Source: Lachnospiraceae bacterium
GTDB taxonomy: Bacteria; Bacillota_A; Clostridia; Lachnospirales; Lachnospiraceae
Reading direction: 5' to 3'
Length of the DNA stretch: 15,449 nucleotides
Assembly (NCBI GenBank): GCA_017464045.1
Contig: JAFUEG010000245.1
Location: 1-15,449, forward strand
Part shown: positions 14,899-15,449 of the stretch, piece after piece
Position numbering within the stretch: the stretch's first letter is position 1
How the letters are laid out: each line of letters opens with the position of its first letter
Made by a program: the position numbers and the translations under genes
The notes under the pieces: model-generated
The model's input: only the letters and a program-made list of their open reading frames with translations
What the model was told of the DNA's origin: nothing
Database searches by the model: none

Positions 14899-15113
14899 GT
14901 AGAATCCACTCTGATATAATAAGCAGCTATGTAACATTTTGCCCGATTTGCGTAAAATCAGCAGCGAAGGTTCACAGTTATTTGCTCAGAAACCGAACTG
15001 TCTGAGCGAAGCGAGTTTTCGGTTTCGTGCAAATAACAAGAATCTGAGTGCGCTAATTTAGCAAATTGATGTCACGTTACATAGCTGCTTATTTATATCA
15101 AAGTGGATTCTAC
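14899..15113. repeat. Long nested inverted repeat between proS and cca
   Basis: Outer arms 14899-14935 and 15076-15113 pair over 37-38 bp with one mismatch and one 1-nt bulge. A central stem pairs GTTATTTGC (14977-14985) with its complement (15029-15037) and GAAACCGAA (14989-14997) with TTCGGTTTC (15018-15026), closing on a GAGCGAAGCGAG tip. The arms between are only partly complementary. It starts 10 nt after the proS stop and has no ORF of its own. It resembles a MITE-like or BIME-like palindromic element. Confidence 0.85.
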
Positions 15114-15123
15114 GAGATTACCC

Positions 15124-15449
15124 TTAGTATGCTCTTCCGAAGTATACCATCTTCTTAGCAGGCTTGCCACAATGTACACATACATCAGAGAGAGTCTCCT
15201 GTTCAAACGGCATACATCTTGTGGTGGCACCTGTCTCATCCTTAATAGCTGTTTCGCAGGCTTCATCTCCACACCACATAGCCTTGATAAAGCCCGGCTT
15301 ATGCTCAAGTGTATCTGTGAACTCCTCCCAGCTTGTAGCAGTATAGGTATGTGAATCCCTGTGTGCTTTTGCACGCTCAAACATATCCTTTTGCATTGCT
15401 TCAAGCATCTCACCAATTTTAGCATCAAGCTCCTCAAACGAAACTGTTA
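15124..15449 (-). CDS. proS: Prolyl-tRNA synthetase, C-terminal part (gene cut by the right edge)
   Basis: About 107 residues of the C-terminal end are visible, in frame from the right edge to a TAA at 15124-15126. The stretch carries [24 protein letters not shown] and [18 protein letters not shown]. This pattern, with four cysteines in two pairs for a zinc site and a Tyr-containing C-terminus, is typical of the short ProS type found in many Firmicutes and in archaea and eukaryotes. The enzyme charges tRNA-Pro; the catalytic domain lies outside the window. The visible first Met (15408) is internal, because the open frame continues upstream as [13 protein letters not shown]. The gene ends 10 nt before the long inverted repeat, which may act as its terminator. 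Confidence 0.95.
   Translation of the reverse strand, partial: TVSFEELDAKIGEMLEAMQKDMFERAKAHRDSHTYTATSWEEFTDTLEHKPGFIKAMWCGDEACETAIKDETGATTRCMPFEQETLSDVCVHCGKPAKKMVYFGRAY

Noticed and set aside
14763..15113. CRISPR array
   Set aside because: There are only two copies of a 45-bp unit with no regular spacers, and the larger element is a single nested palindrome; no cas genes are present.
14899..15113. Insertion sequence
   Set aside because: No transposase frame lies between the arms and no clear target duplication flanks them.
15093..15437. 114-codon minus-strand frame overlapping the proS tail
   Set aside because: It is a shadow; the overlapping frame encodes the recognisable ProS C-terminus with its cysteine pairs.

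Overview
The window looks like a chromosomal segment of an anaerobic, low-GC Firmicute, most likely a member of the Lachnospiraceae. The clues are the AT-rich intergenic DNA, strong AGGAGG-type ribosome binding sites, a feoA-feoA-feoB iron operon, a CotS-like spore-coat kinase gene, a short ProS with a C-terminal zinc-type tail, and a PEGA-domain lipoprotein next to a phosphoglucomutase. The species assignment is inference from gene content. No transposase, phage gene, CRISPR array or rRNA is visible. Nearly everything lies on the minus strand; the one clear exception is the oxidoreductase at 7343-8716.

Layout from left to right. Positions 1-2340 hold the ferrous-iron uptake operon (feoA, feoA, feoB; feoB runs off the left edge). 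It is preceded by a near-consensus sigma-A promoter and two perfect palindromes that look like iron-regulator operators. Positions 2594-6876 hold a multi-pass GT-C/DUF2142-like membrane protein and, upstream of it, a fused ABC ATPase-permease of the MacB/FtsX type. The 6877-7342 gap separates the ABC gene from the divergent oxidoreductase; it carries a promoter for each and an unusual hairpin-rich ABC leader. The oxidoreductase ends at a strong hairpin terminator, facing a tRNA-Ser(CGA) gene. Positions 8976-12112 hold phosphoglucomutase (pgcA) and a PEGA lipoprotein, transcribed lipoprotein first. Positions 12176-13249 hold the CotS-like pseudokinase with a sporulation-type promoter. Positions 13381-14748 hold cca, with a tandemly repeated leader. 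A roughly 215-bp nested inverted repeat separates cca from the 3' end of proS at the right edge.

The genes are mostly housekeeping and form no single pathway. cca and the tRNA-Ser gene fit together, because the tRNA has no encoded CCA and must be completed by the Cca enzyme. The lipoprotein and pgcA are 26 nt apart and probably share a promoter.

The most unusual content is non-coding. Two hairpin elements (6954-7020 and 8877-8959) share an identical internal motif but have different outer and inner arms that keep pairing, a covariation pattern that points to selected structure. The ABC leader can form mutually exclusive pairings around a terminator-like hairpin. The 45-bp tandem repeat before cca is in phase with a 19-codon micro-ORF that ends 2 nt before the cca start. 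Two proteins keep a fold but seem to have lost catalytic residues: the oxidoreductase lacks the C-terminal His-Glu dyad, and the CotS-like protein lacks its catalytic Asp. I did not find a clearly new multi-gene system.
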